Source: Candidatus Angelobacter sp. Gp1-AA117
Lineage (GTDB): Bacteria; Acidobacteriota; Terriglobia; Terriglobales; Acidobacteriaceae
NCBI GenBank assembly: GCA_003223515.1
Contig: QHVI01000010.1
Span: 1-64,000, forward strand
Reading direction: 5' to 3'
Length of the DNA stretch: 64,000 bases
In this document: in pieces, positions 17,037 through 26,490 of the stretch
Layout of the letters: each line of letters begins with the position of its first letter
Position numbering within the stretch: the first letter of the stretch is position 1
Position numbers and translations under genes: made by a program
The notes under the pieces: generated by a model
Told to the model about the DNA's origin: nothing
The model's database searches: none
What the model saw: the letters and a program-made list of their open reading frames with translations, nothing else

Positions 17037-17468
17037 TCAGGCCAGTGCTTCCTGTGATGCCGTAGGGCGCTTGCAGTTCACACATTTGGCGTTCATCTTC
17101 TCGCTGAGCCATTGCCATGAGTGCTGGTGGTAATTAGTGCCGCAGGCGCAGCGGATGATTGGCTCACCTTCCTCAAAAGCTGTTCCATCCACCGGATCAA
17201 TCAGCGGCAGAACTTCATCCATGGCTCGACGAGAGAAAATTTTTCCAGAAACGATCCGGTTGATGTGGCTTAAGGTCTTTTGCCCAAAGAGGGTTACAGC
17301 ATCCGCCTCATTCCACCGTATGAATCCGTCAACCGTGGAAATTTTCGCGGGCTCATGCCGCAATTGGGCGGTTTTAAACGCACTTCGAACCAGCACCGTC
17401 AGTCCGGTGAATATAGAAACCGCCATCACCATGATTACAAAAAGAAAAATGAGATGCTGTGGTGCCAT
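17037..17468 (-). CDS. Membrane-anchored protein with RING-like zinc-binding C-terminus
   Basis: A 143-residue protein with one N-terminal membrane helix (residues 5-27), a cytoplasmic middle region and a Cys/His-rich end: GTAFEEGEPIIRCACGTNYH, then W..WL and CVNC. The spacing of C107, C109, H114, H116, C129 and C132 and the order 'EEGEP..RC-x-CG-x-x-YH...W-x-WL...C-x-x-C' match the second half of a RING/treble-clef finger. The first Cys pair of a classical RING is replaced by IDPVDG, so it would bind fewer zinc ions or be a half finger. It adjoins E1, E2, Ubl and JAMM genes, so an E3-like role is an attractive inference. A plain zinc ribbon is the alternative. Confidence 0.7.
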   Translation of the reverse strand: MAPQHLIFLFVIMVMAVSIFTGLTVLVRSAFKTAQLRHEPAKISTVDGFIRWNEADAVTLFGQKTLSHINRIVSGKIFSRRAMDEVLPLIDPVDGTAFEEGEPIIRCACGTNYHQHSWQWLSEKMNAKCVNCKRPTASQEALA

Positions 17469-17710
17469 GACGCTGTGACATTAAAGAACTTTAACAATTC
17501 TTAATGGTCTCTAACTATAAGGGTTTACGCCTTACGTTGTGAATAGCTAGATTGGTTCGGGCAAACGCCTGATATCTCAGTTCTTTCTTTCGTAGGTAGG
17601 AATTTTGCTTGCGCAAGGAGAGCGTGAGGCTTCATTCTCAGATAGCGACCCCGATCCTGAAAGTTCAACAAAGCAAAAAGTGAATAAACAGGAATTTGTC
17701 CGGAGTAAAG

Positions 17711-18265
17711 ATGCGGTTAAATTCCGGGCAATCGATTGACATGCAGTTGAGACTGATATACGTTACCCGTCTCGTTTCCCTTATGACTCGGTACGTTTTG
17801 GCATTGTGCTGCGCGATGGCAGTGTCAGGTGTGCTGATTGGCTGTGGCATTCCCAAGAATGTGGCGAAGAAAGCGGCAAGAACAGCCCGCGTCTCCAGCG
17901 GCAAGTTGTTTTTGCAGGTTGCTCTCTCGTCAACGGCCAATCAGAACAGTCCGGTTGCGGTAGATGTGTTGCTGATCAAAGACAAAGCGTTTTTGAAGGC
18001 AGCCCAGGGACTCTCTGCCAGCGACTGGTTCGCCAAAAAGGCGCAACTGCAGCGGCAGTTTCCAAAAGGGATGGACGTTAAATCCTGGGAATGGATTCCC
18101 GGGCAGAGTGTGGCTCCCATCAGTTTCGTGGTTCCTGTGAATACAGAAGGGGCAATGATATTTGCCAACTATGCTTCCGCAGGGCCGCACAGCGCGCCAC
18201 TTCCGACCAGCGGGAAGGTGGCAATTTTCCTGGACGACGAAGATTTCACAATAGACAGCAAGTAG
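17711..18265 (+). CDS. tssJ: TssJ-like T6SS outer-membrane lipoprotein
   Basis: A lipoprotein signal ending in VLIGC precedes a beta-rich domain. Segments such as KLFLQVALSSTANQNSPVAV, VLLIKDKAFLKA and SFVVPVNTEGAMIFANY follow the TssJ pattern (strand, 'N..spv.v....lkd..f', strand). TssJ anchors the T6SS membrane complex through TssM. Position directly before tssK, as in many T6SS loci, supports the call, but similarity is weak. ATG 17711 has GGAG 5 nt upstream. ATG 17783 would give a more usual 20-residue signal peptide. Confidence 0.65.
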   Translation: MRLNSGQSIDMQLRLIYVTRLVSLMTRYVLALCCAMAVSGVLIGCGIPKNVAKKAARTARVSSGKLFLQVALSSTANQNSPVAVDVLLIKDKAFLKAAQGLSASDWFAKKAQLQRQFPKGMDVKSWEWIPGQSVAPISFVVPVNTEGAMIFANYASAGPHSAPLPTSGKVAIFLDDEDFTIDSK

Positions 18266-18275
18266 ATTCCGAACT

Positions 18276-19622
18276 GTGGCAGGCACCTTGGACAGCAAGC
18301 AAATACCGGAAGCGATTCAGTGGCACGAAGGCATGATGCTGGCGCCCCAGCATCTCCAGCAGTTATCGCAGCGCAGCGAAAGTCTTGTTCATTACCATCT
18401 CCATACCATTGCTCCTTTTTTCTGGGGCATTCGCCATCTGGAAGTCGACCAGAAGCTGCTGACCACCGGGATTTTCCGGGTGATCAAGCTGGAAGCCGTG
18501 ATGCCGGACGGGTTGGTTGTCTCCCACCAGGCAGGACAGGGATCTGACCTTCAGCTCATGCTGCAGAACGTGCAGCACCAGCCGGTGGCCATTCATCTGG
18601 CTGTGCCGGCGCGCAGCCTGATGGCTACCAAAGGCGATCTGGCACGGTATCACTCGATTGAAGGTGATCCGGTGGTGGATGAGAGCACCGGCGAAGGCGA
18701 GGTCAGCATCCCGCGGCTCAAACCGCAACTGCGCCTCTTTGCCGGAGAGATTCCCCCAGCCAAGCTGGTGAGCTTCCCGTTGGCCAAGGTTCAGTACAGA
18801 AACGAAGCCTTTGGCCTCGCGGATTTCATCCCACCGGCAACCCTCGTTCCGGTCGGTTCCCAGATCTGGGAGATGTGCTCTTTTACTGCGGCCAAGATCC
18901 GCGAAAGAGCATTATTTCTTTCGGAGCAGGCGCGCTCGCCTGCCTCGGCGAGCAGGATTCCGCTGCTCATGGAAACCAAGAATCGCATTCAGAATCTTGT
19001 GACCGGACTTCCGCAGTTCGAAGCCGTGATGAATATCGGGGTGGCGCACCCCTTTGAGTTGTACAAGGCGTTCTGTACGCTGGCCGGTAACCTGGCCGGA
19101 CTGGGCTACAGCATGGTCCCGCCGGTCTTCGCCACCTATAACCACAATGATCTGTATGCCAGTTTTAACCAGCTTCAGGAATTTGCGTTCGCCATGATGG
19201 AAGAAGGTATTCCGGAAAGCTACGTGGCGATTCCGTTCCAGTTGGTTAAGAAAACGTTCTCACTGGTATTTGACAGTGAGTGGAAGGACCGCCGCCTCTT
19301 CCTCGCCATGCGCGGGCAGAGCGGCATGTCAGAAAAAGACGTAGTTGCATGGGGAGAGCAATGCCGCATTGGCTCAGAAAGCCTCATGCGTTCCATGCGT
19401 GACAAGCGCGTTCTGGGCGCAAGCCGCCAGTTGATTCAAAGTTATGAAACGCTGGTGCCTGCGCGCGGAGTGATTCTGTTTTCGCTTGATTACGATCCAC
19501 AATTCATCAAGCCAGATGAAGCTTTACAGGTGGTGAACGATAGTGAAGCCGCCGGCCTTCATCCGGCAGAAATCATTCTGTACGTCAAGAACACTATGGC
19601 CGAGTCAACTGCCGCGAAGTAA
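18276..19622 (+). CDS. tssK: T6SS baseplate subunit TssK
   Basis: A 448-residue protein opening with IPEAIQWHEGMMLAPQHLQQ, the hallmark of TssK (VasE/ImpJ). It also contains the conserved FFWGIRHLEVDQ and a C-terminal segment LDYDPQFIKPDEALQVVN. TssK trimers link the phage-like baseplate to the TssJLM membrane complex. Start is GTG 18276, 10 nt after the tssJ stop. Length is normal for the family. Confidence 0.95.
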   Translation: MAGTLDSKQIPEAIQWHEGMMLAPQHLQQLSQRSESLVHYHLHTIAPFFWGIRHLEVDQKLLTTGIFRVIKLEAVMPDGLVVSHQAGQGSDLQLMLQNVQHQPVAIHLAVPARSLMATKGDLARYHSIEGDPVVDESTGEGEVSIPRLKPQLRLFAGEIPPAKLVSFPLAKVQYRNEAFGLADFIPPATLVPVGSQIWEMCSFTAAKIRERALFLSEQARSPASASRIPLLMETKNRIQNLVTGLPQFEAVMNIGVAHPFELYKAFCTLAGNLAGLGYSMVPPVFATYNHNDLYASFNQLQEFAFAMMEEGIPESYVAIPFQLVKKTFSLVFDSEWKDRRLFLAMRGQSGMSEKDVVAWGEQCRIGSESLMRSMRDKRVLGASRQLIQSYETLVPARGVILFSLDYDPQFIKPDEALQVVNDSEAAGLHPAEIILYVKNTMAESTAAK

Positions 19623-19800
19623 GCGGCGTGATTCAGTGTTCGTGACGGGGCAAAATTTGGTGGAGTCTTAAGTATGCTGCCGCTTCAATTGCGACTTTTT
19701 TTAGGGCCTCAGACGCCTTGAAACATTAACCTCTCGCAACTGAAATTTACCAGCACACTCCTACGAAACAAGGGCATCCAACTGGCGGCCTCGCGCCGTT

Positions 19801-20589
19801 GTGTCTGCACGCATGGCATATCCTGGGTACCAAAATTCGCTGCTGCTCACTCAGTTCCGGGAGTTCTACCAGGAACTTGCACGCCTGAAATCACTGGCCA
19901 TCAATCCGGTCAGCTCACTCTCACAGTTGATCCAGGGAGAAGCGCGCGACCCCATAGTCCAGACCGAAGATATCTGGCAGAAGCTGTTGAGCCTGCTTGA
20001 AGCGCAGGCTGAGAGAGCATCACGCAGCGGCGGCGCTTTCGGATTCGAAGTCTATCGTGAAGCGCAATACGTAATGGCCGCGCTCGCCGATGAGTTCTTC
20101 CTGAATGAAAACTGGCGCGGAAAACAGACCTGGCCTTTGCTGGAAAACCGGCTGTTCCGTTCGACCGCTGCCGGGGAAGTCTTCTTCCGGAAGCTCGATC
20201 TGCTGCTGTTGCAGCGTGATCCCGTGTATGTCGATCTGGCTGCTGTTTACTTCTTTGCCTTGTCTCTGGGTTTTCAGGGTAAGTATCGCGGGAATGATCC
20301 CCAGAACCAGATCGATCATTACAAGCGCCAGCTCTTCGCCATGATCTTCCGCATGAACCCTGAGCTTCTTCAGGGGAACCGCCATCTCTTCCGCCAGACT
20401 TACGCGCACACTCTTGCGGAAGGCAAGGCTGGAAAACTGCCTCATCCACGTACCTGGTGGCTGGTGCTGGCCGCCATCATGCTCGTATGGTTTGCGGTGA
20501 GCCATGCACTTTACATGCATGTGACCGCTCCGGTACAGCAGCGGCTTTGCGATATTCATCCGGAGTCATGCAGTGGAGGACAAAAATAG
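19801..20589 (+). CDS. tssL: T6SS membrane-complex protein TssL (DotU family)
   Basis: A 262-residue cytoplasmic hook domain with AQYVMAALADEFFLNENWRG and the FFRKLDLLL and YRGN segments of DotU/TssL. One C-terminal membrane helix follows (about residues 218-240) and a short periplasmic tail. No peptidoglycan-binding OmpA-like domain is fused, so wall anchoring would need another protein. The stop TAG is followed at once by the tssM ATG. A 178-bp gap with no clear gene separates it from tssK. Confidence 0.93.
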   Translation: MSARMAYPGYQNSLLLTQFREFYQELARLKSLAINPVSSLSQLIQGEARDPIVQTEDIWQKLLSLLEAQAERASRSGGAFGFEVYREAQYVMAALADEFFLNENWRGKQTWPLLENRLFRSTAAGEVFFRKLDLLLLQRDPVYVDLAAVYFFALSLGFQGKYRGNDPQNQIDHYKRQLFAMIFRMNPELLQGNRHLFRQTYAHTLAEGKAGKLPHPRTWWLVLAAIMLVWFAVSHALYMHVTAPVQQRLCDIHPESCSGGQK

Positions 20590-23500
20590 ATGTCGATCCT
20601 CCATCTTTCCCCCGAAATGCTTCTGCTGGTAATTGTGCTGGGCATCGTTCTGATCACGGTGCTTACGCTGGTGGTGCTATGGCGTTCCAAGAAGAAGCAG
20701 GAGGACGCACAGGCTCAAGAGTCCCACGCCGCGCAGGCCGACGAATCTTCCGCGCAGCCCCAGCCCGCGCTCGCAGAAAAATTGCCGGAACGGGAGACCC
20801 GGCATTCCGTTTCTTCGGTGCTGAGCTTCCTGAAAAAGAACTCCATAGGCCGTGGCACGCGCTACCGCAGCCCGTGGTTCCTGGTGCTGGGCACGGCCGA
20901 CTCAGGCAAGTCGAGCCTTCTGGAAAACTCCGGAATCAGTATGTCGTTGCGCGAAGGTGCTGCTGATTTTGGCGCCTCGCATGGCCTGAAGTGGAGATTC
21001 TTTGATGCCGGAGTGCTTCTCGATGTTCCCGGCGAGTTCTTCCTGAATTCGGATGAAACTGCTTCAGACGAGCGGAAATGGAAAAGCCTGCTGCGCAACC
21101 TGGTGCGCTATCGTCCGCAAAGGCCGATGGATGGAGTGGTGCTGACCATTCCGGCCACGGAACTGTTCGGCGAAACGGCAACCCCGCTGGCGCTCGTGGG
21201 GCAACGCGGGGCGCACATCTTTGACAAGCTGTGGCAGATCCAGAAATGGACTGGATTGTGTTTCCCGGTTTATGTGGTGATCACTAAATGCGATCTCGTT
21301 CCTGGCTTTAAAGCCATGGCGCGGCAACTGCCTACACAATACCGGAATGAGATGTTTGGATGGTCAAACCCTTACAATCTCGAAGCTGCGTTTGATCCAT
21401 CATGGGTGGATCAGGGTTTCGATGAACTCTCCTACAGCCTCAACCGTCTGGAAGCCGAAATTCTTACGGAACGAAGCGACATCGCCGATCTTGATAGCCT
21501 CTTTTTGTTTTCTTCACAACTGAGGCTGGTTCAGCGGCCGCTCAAAATCTATCTCAATCAGATTTTCAAGAAATCGGCTTATCGCGAGTCGCTTCAATTC
21601 CGGGGCTTCTACTTCACAGGAGACATTTCGGACGACCTTGAGGTAGCCCAGCCGGTCCGCGCCCTGGCTGCCTCTGCTGCTGCAGGCGCTGGAGCCTCTT
21701 ACACTCTGCTGCCGCCCGACACTTCCACCAGCCTCATCACCGCAGAGCCGATGGACACAGAAGAATTTGCCCAGGTCTCTTCGTTTGCCGTTGAGCACAG
21801 ACATCACAAGCCAGTGTTTGCTGCCGACTTGTTCGAGTCCAAAGTTTTTCCAGAGCGGGGCATTGCCCATCCGGCGGCGAAGACATTTCTTTCCAGGAAT
21901 CGTACGGTCGTAGGGTTGCAGATTGCATGTCTTATCGCGGTGATTGTCTTGAGTCTTGGCATGTGGCTCAAATACCGCCAGCTTAGCGCAACCCAGCGGG
22001 TCATCGTTCCCACGCTGGACCACCTTCTGAGCGGAGTGCGCGCATCTGGCACGGCAGCTCCGGATATCGACTCTCACAAGGAAGAAGATACGGCCTTCGG
22101 CCTGATTCATGCGATGGAGACACTCACGGGGCGCAATTTCCGTTCCGTCTTCTTTCCAACTTCCTTGACTAGCTCCCTCGATGAGCATCTTAAGAGCGCC
22201 ATGGTCCGTGCCTTTGAACAATTGGTCTATGTCACCTTCAGGCAGGAGCTGGTAAGTAAAAAAGAACATCTTCTTAAGGAGATCATCAAAGGCAGCATCA
22301 GCGATGATGATGTGAAGTCTGCACCGCTGCCCATCACTTCCGTGGATCGCACTTCAGGCTATAGCCGCTTGAAGGAACTGACCTCCAGGCTGTTGCTCCT
22401 GGAAGAGAACATTGATAACTACAACGAACTGGCCACCCACGGAAAAGGGAGCGTTACAACTCTGGCCGCGCTCGAAAGCTATCTGCACAATCACCAGCTA
22501 CCGCCCAATTTTGATTACGAGGGCAATGTTTATTTTCAGGAGGCATTGCGCCAGGCTTCGGGTGACAGGATCGAATACACTCCCGAGGACTGCAGCCTGG
22601 CATCGGCAAAGATGCATCGCGAGATCGAGCGGTTCTTTGTGGAGTGGATGGCCAACAGCACCGTCGTTACTTATCTTGATGGAATCAGAACCAAGATTGA
22701 CGCGCTCGATCACCAGGAACTGCAAAATTACGGACAGCTTGCCGACCTGAAGAATACGCTCGAGCAGGCGCAGAGCACTCTCACCAGTCCTGACCTGCTG
22801 TGGCTGGCGAACGAAAAACTTGCTCTGTTCGGCCCGATCAATGACGTTACCAAGGCCGCTATTGAACGCTCTCACTACCTTACCCCCAAAGCGCCGCTCG
22901 AAGATTTCGTTGACTCCATGTCCCACAAAAACTTCGCCATGATGCAGGAAAAGCTGCGTGATGAGCGAACCAGTCTCACCGGGCCGTTGCTCACTCTTGA
23001 TAACAATCTTGTGAGGGTTTCTCCCGAGGCCGTGACCCTTGGAGCGATGCTGGGCAAGTTTCTTGACCTGCCGTTTGTGAAACGCGAGGGAACCCAGGGC
23101 ATCATCACCAAGCTGCGTCCGGATGAACGCCTGTTCTGGAACAAAGACCCGCTGCAGGAGGCCGTCGCGCTCCAGGATTCCTTCACCCGCTTTGAGCAGC
23201 AGGAACTCAACGATCTATCACCCGGCCTGCGCAGCACCTTCTCTGAGCTTTCGGCCAGCTATCTCGAAGCCAACATGGCGGACCTGATTGCCCGCGGCCA
23301 GAGCTTTACCACAGTTTCTTCTTCATCGGATGCCGAAGAACGCATGAATGCCGAAGTGCAGAACTTCCAGGACGCTTCAGAACTTTTATCTACCCTGCTC
23401 ACCGATCTGGATACTTTGGGTCTCACTCAGGCTCACCAGGAGCTCTTGCAGGTCACGACGGCCCAGGCGGGAAATCTGCTCATAAAAGTTGACCGGAAAT

Positions 23501-24804
23501 TTGAAGCTCAATCTCCTTATTCTGTCAACGTCAATAACTTTGAACGCTGGACGGGCGAGAACACTCCCAGCAACGGAGGGTTTGATGTCCATGGGCCTGA
23601 GGAGATGGTGCAATATCTGGCCTTCCAGCGGCAAGAGGTGCAGCAGTATGCGGCCAAGGCCGCGCCACTGGTGAAGTTCCTTGAAGGACGCATACCTGCT
23701 GGCGGCAAAGAGCCGGGCCGCACGTTGCTCAAGTGGCAGCGCATTGTTGCGGACCTGCAAAAATATACGGCGAAAATTCCCGGTACCTCACTGGCAGCTC
23801 TGGAAGACTTCATCGGCGCGGATATTGACAAAACATCGCCGGAGAATTGCCAGGCAACATTTCTTACCGTAGCCGCGCGGGCAAGCGATGATTACTTTGT
23901 GCAGGCGCATGAAAGCCTGCGGCGTTCGCTGGTGAACCGGTGCCGCGTCCTCTCCGAGCAGAACGCGGTGCGTGCCTATAGCAACATGGCCAGGTTCTTC
24001 AACCAGCACCTCGCTGGTAAATTCCCCTTCTCAGCTCCGCCGCAGGAGCAGATGCCGAGTGAAGCCGATCCTCAGGACGTGATCGAACTTTTCCGGCTTC
24101 TTGATACATCAGGAAAGTCGATCCATGCGGGATTACAGAGCGGCATCTTTGGCAACTCCTATTCCCGAGTCACCACGTTTGTGGGCCAGCTTGAGGCGTT
24201 GCGTCCTTTATTCAATCCGATGACCGCTGCTGAAGTTGATCCTGTCCCGGTGTTCGATTTTATTCCCGCATTCCGTGTGAATCAGGGCCGGGAGATCAAC
24301 GGCAATCAGATCATCGACTGGACGCTGCAGGTCGGCTCTGACACTTTCCATTACCGTGATCCGCAACGCACCGGCCGCTGGAATTACGGCCAGCCAGTGA
24401 AGCTGACGCTGCGCTGGGCCAAAGATTCACCGCAACAACCGCTTTCATCGCCCGGTACAGCAGATGGCAAACCCGGCAGCACCACCGTGGTGTTTGAATA
24501 TCGCGACGCCTGGGCGCTGTTCACTATGCTGGCCCTGCACCAGCCTCTTCCCAATGATTTCGACCGCATGACCGATCCTGATCCACAGACGCTGGTGTTC
24601 AGCGTGAATAACAGCAAGAGTTCCGATCCCGCGCCAGCCGAAACCAGTGCAGCGGCCATACAAGCCAAAGTATTTGTGCGCCTGAAATTGCGGCCACCGG
24701 GCAAGCCGGACAACCTGCGTGTGCGCACTTTCCCAACTGAAGCGCCATCTCTGGAGCCGAAAACCGAGACTGCGAATGTGGACTCAGGAGGCGACCAGCC
24801 ATGA
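20590..24804 (+). CDS. tssM: T6SS membrane-complex protein TssM (IcmF)
   Basis: A 1404-residue protein with two membrane segments near the N-terminus (about 10-31) and at about 442-462. Between them is a cytoplasmic NTPase-like domain with Walker A GTADSGKS (101-108). The long C-terminal part is periplasmic and ends in a beta-rich region (about 1210-1350), the TssJ-binding side in characterised homologues. Length is slightly above that of many homologues. It is coupled to tssL (no gap) and tssA (ATGA overlap, 24801-24804). Confidence 0.95.
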   Translation: MSILHLSPEMLLLVIVLGIVLITVLTLVVLWRSKKKQEDAQAQESHAAQADESSAQPQPALAEKLPERETRHSVSSVLSFLKKNSIGRGTRYRSPWFLVLGTADSGKSSLLENSGISMSLREGAADFGASHGLKWRFFDAGVLLDVPGEFFLNSDETASDERKWKSLLRNLVRYRPQRPMDGVVLTIPATELFGETATPLALVGQRGAHIFDKLWQIQKWTGLCFPVYVVITKCDLVPGFKAMARQLPTQYRNEMFGWSNPYNLEAAFDPSWVDQGFDELSYSLNRLEAEILTERSDIADLDSLFLFSSQLRLVQRPLKIYLNQIFKKSAYRESLQFRGFYFTGDISDDLEVAQPVRALAASAAAGAGASYTLLPPDTSTSLITAEPMDTEEFAQVSSFAVEHRHHKPVFAADLFESKVFPERGIAHPAAKTFLSRNRTVVGLQIACLIAVIVLSLGMWLKYRQLSATQRVIVPTLDHLLSGVRASGTAAPDIDSHKEEDTAFGLIHAMETLTGRNFRSVFFPTSLTSSLDEHLKSAMVRAFEQLVYVTFRQELVSKKEHLLKEIIKGSISDDDVKSAPLPITSVDRTSGYSRLKELTSRLLLLEENIDNYNELATHGKGSVTTLAALESYLHNHQLPPNFDYEGNVYFQEALRQASGDRIEYTPEDCSLASAKMHREIERFFVEWMANSTVVTYLDGIRTKIDALDHQELQNYGQLADLKNTLEQAQSTLTSPDLLWLANEKLALFGPINDVTKAAIERSHYLTPKAPLEDFVDSMSHKNFAMMQEKLRDERTSLTGPLLTLDNNLVRVSPEAVTLGAMLGKFLDLPFVKREGTQGIITKLRPDERLFWNKDPLQEAVALQDSFTRFEQQELNDLSPGLRSTFSELSASYLEANMADLIARGQSFTTVSSSSDAEERMNAEVQNFQDASELLSTLLTDLDTLGLTQAHQELLQVTTAQAGNLLIKVDRKFEAQSPYSVNVNNFERWTGENTPSNGGFDVHGPEEMVQYLAFQRQEVQQYAAKAAPLVKFLEGRIPAGGKEPGRTLLKWQRIVADLQKYTAKIPGTSLAALEDFIGADIDKTSPENCQATFLTVAARASDDYFVQAHESLRRSLVNRCRVLSEQNAVRAYSNMARFFNQHLAGKFPFSAPPQEQMPSEADPQDVIELFRLLDTSGKSIHAGLQSGIFGNSYSRVTTFVGQLEALRPLFNPMTAAEVDPVPVFDFIPAFRVNQGREINGNQIIDWTLQVGSDTFHYRDPQRTGRWNYGQPVKLTLRWAKDSPQQPLSSPGTADGKPGSTTVVFEYRDAWALFTMLALHQPLPNDFDRMTDPDPQTLVFSVNNSKSSDPAPAETSAAAIQAKVFVRLKLRPPGKPDNLRVRTFPTEAPSLEPKTETANVDSGGDQP

Positions 24805-25895
24805 GCGCGAGCAGTCGCTTCAACTTCAACGTCTCAACCCTGCTGGCGCCCATCTCCGCCAAATCTCCTTCAGGCGAGCTGCTGCGCTATGAAGGCACCT
24901 ATGATCGCATCATGGAGGCGCGGCGCGAGGATGATCCTGTTTTGGAGCAGGGTGTATGGAAAAGAGATCTCAAGCGGGCCGATTGGAATCTGGTCAACCA
25001 GATCTGTCTTGATGCTCTGCAGAAGCGTTCGAAGGACCTTCAGATCGCTGCCTGGTTGCTGGAATCGTGGATTCATCTGCGCGGCTTTCCCGGCGTGCGT
25101 GCCGGATGCCACGTCCTGGTTGAGCTTTGCCGCACCTTCTGGGATTCCATGTATCCATCTCTCCAGGACCCTGAATACCGGCTCGCGCCAATTCATTGGA
25201 TCAATGAGAAGCTGGTCACGCAACTGAAATTCATTCCCATTACCAGTCCGGCAAATCCTGATGCCTGCCTGCCTTACAACCTGGCAGATTGGGAAACCGC
25301 ATTTCACAAGGAGCAGGTAAAGCCGGCTGATCTCAAGAAGAACGACAAGAGCGTGACCGTTGAAATGGTGCAGCAGAGCGCCTATCTCACTCCCATTGAT
25401 TTTTTTGATGGAGTGGTTGAAGACGTGAGCGACGCCTACACCTCCTGCAAAGAGCTGGAAGCCATCTTCGACAAAGCTTTCGGCAAGGATAGTTGCAGCC
25501 TGGGGCAGTTCCGTGGCGTGCTCGAATCCATTCTTTCGCTCATACCAAACCTTGAAGGAACCAGGGAGGAGCAACAGGAAATGGCTGAAGAAAACGTTGC
25601 CCAGGAGTATGCGCTGGAACCCATCATGACTCATGATGCGGTGGCCACGCCGCTGCTGCCGCCCATCCGCAGCCGCGCAGAAGCCTACCGGCGGCTGGCG
25701 GAAGTGGCTGATTACCTGATCCGCACCGAGCCTCATAGTCCTGCGCCTTACCTGATCCGGCGCGCTATTTCATGGGGAGGAATGACGCTGGAGCAGCTCT
25801 TACCCGAGCTTGTAGCCAGTGATGCAGCCCTCAAAGACCTGGAAAGACTTTTGAAGATTGAAACAGTTGCAAAAGCCAGTGCAGCAAGAAAATAA
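24801..25895 (+). CDS. tssA: T6SS cap/assembly protein TssA (ImpA_N)
   Basis: A 364-residue protein with the N-terminal ImpA_N domain (SPSGELLRYEGTYDRIMEAR, DWNLVNQICLDALQKRSKDL and AWLLESWIHLRGFPGVRAG). TssA coordinates sheath and tube assembly at the baseplate and distal end. The C-terminal segment (AEAYRRLAEVADYLIRTEPH and WGGMTLEQLLPELV) is the short TssA type rather than a long VasJ extension. The start overlaps the tssM stop by 4 nt. Confidence 0.93.
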   Translation: MSASSRFNFNVSTLLAPISAKSPSGELLRYEGTYDRIMEARREDDPVLEQGVWKRDLKRADWNLVNQICLDALQKRSKDLQIAAWLLESWIHLRGFPGVRAGCHVLVELCRTFWDSMYPSLQDPEYRLAPIHWINEKLVTQLKFIPITSPANPDACLPYNLADWETAFHKEQVKPADLKKNDKSVTVEMVQQSAYLTPIDFFDGVVEDVSDAYTSCKELEAIFDKAFGKDSCSLGQFRGVLESILSLIPNLEGTREEQQEMAEENVAQEYALEPIMTHDAVATPLLPPIRSRAEAYRRLAEVADYLIRTEPHSPAPYLIRRAISWGGMTLEQLLPELVASDAALKDLERLLKIETVAKASAARK

Positions 25896-25926
25896 ATAGA
25901 AGAAAAATAAAAGGAGAGAAGAGATA

Positions 25927-26490
25927 ATGCCTGAAAGCACTCAACATAAATTAGATCGCATCCGGCCACCCCGGGTACAGATCACCTATGACGTTGAGAT
26001 CGGCGGGGCCATCCAGAAGAAAGAACTTCCTTTGGTAATGGGCATCCTCGCTGATCTTTCTGGAAAACCTGAGCAAGCCTTACCGAAACTGAAAGACCGC
26101 AAGTTCGTTGAGATTGACCGGGACAACTTCAATGAAATCCTGAAATCCATTGCGCCACGCATCACCTGCTCGGTGGACAACAAGCTGTCAAAAGATGGTG
26201 GAAAGACCAGCGTGGAGCTGAGATTTCAGCACATAGACGATTTCCTGCCGCTGGATACCAGCCGCAAGGTCCAATCATGGCAGGACCCCACAAAAGAAGT
26301 GTTCGGCGGCATCGTGCCCCAAGTGGAGCCGTTGCGCAAATTGTTCGAGGCGCGCCAGCGGCTGAATGACCTGCTGGCCAAGCTGGACGGCAATGACACT
26401 CTCGACCTGATGCTACAGAGCGTGGTTGGGAACGCCGACGAGATGAAGCAGCTCAAGGCTGCCAATGACGGAGGAGAAAAACATGCCTGA
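25927..26490 (+). CDS. tssB: T6SS sheath small subunit TssB
   Basis: A 187-residue protein with the conserved PPRVQITYDVEIGGAIQKKE start, LPLVMGILADLSG and FVEIDRDNFNEIL. TssB pairs with TssC to build the contractile sheath. AAGGAGAGAAG lies a few bases before ATG 25927. Its last 8 nt overlap the tssC start, which fits the need for matched production of both sheath subunits. Confidence 0.96.
   Translation: MPESTQHKLDRIRPPRVQITYDVEIGGAIQKKELPLVMGILADLSGKPEQALPKLKDRKFVEIDRDNFNEILKSIAPRITCSVDNKLSKDGGKTSVELRFQHIDDFLPLDTSRKVQSWQDPTKEVFGGIVPQVEPLRKLFEARQRLNDLLAKLDGNDTLDLMLQSVVGNADEMKQLKAANDGGEKHA

Noticed and set aside
21514-22269. Minus-strand open frame inside tssM
   Set aside because: Composition mirrors the codon bias of tssM, and it has no start context or domain.
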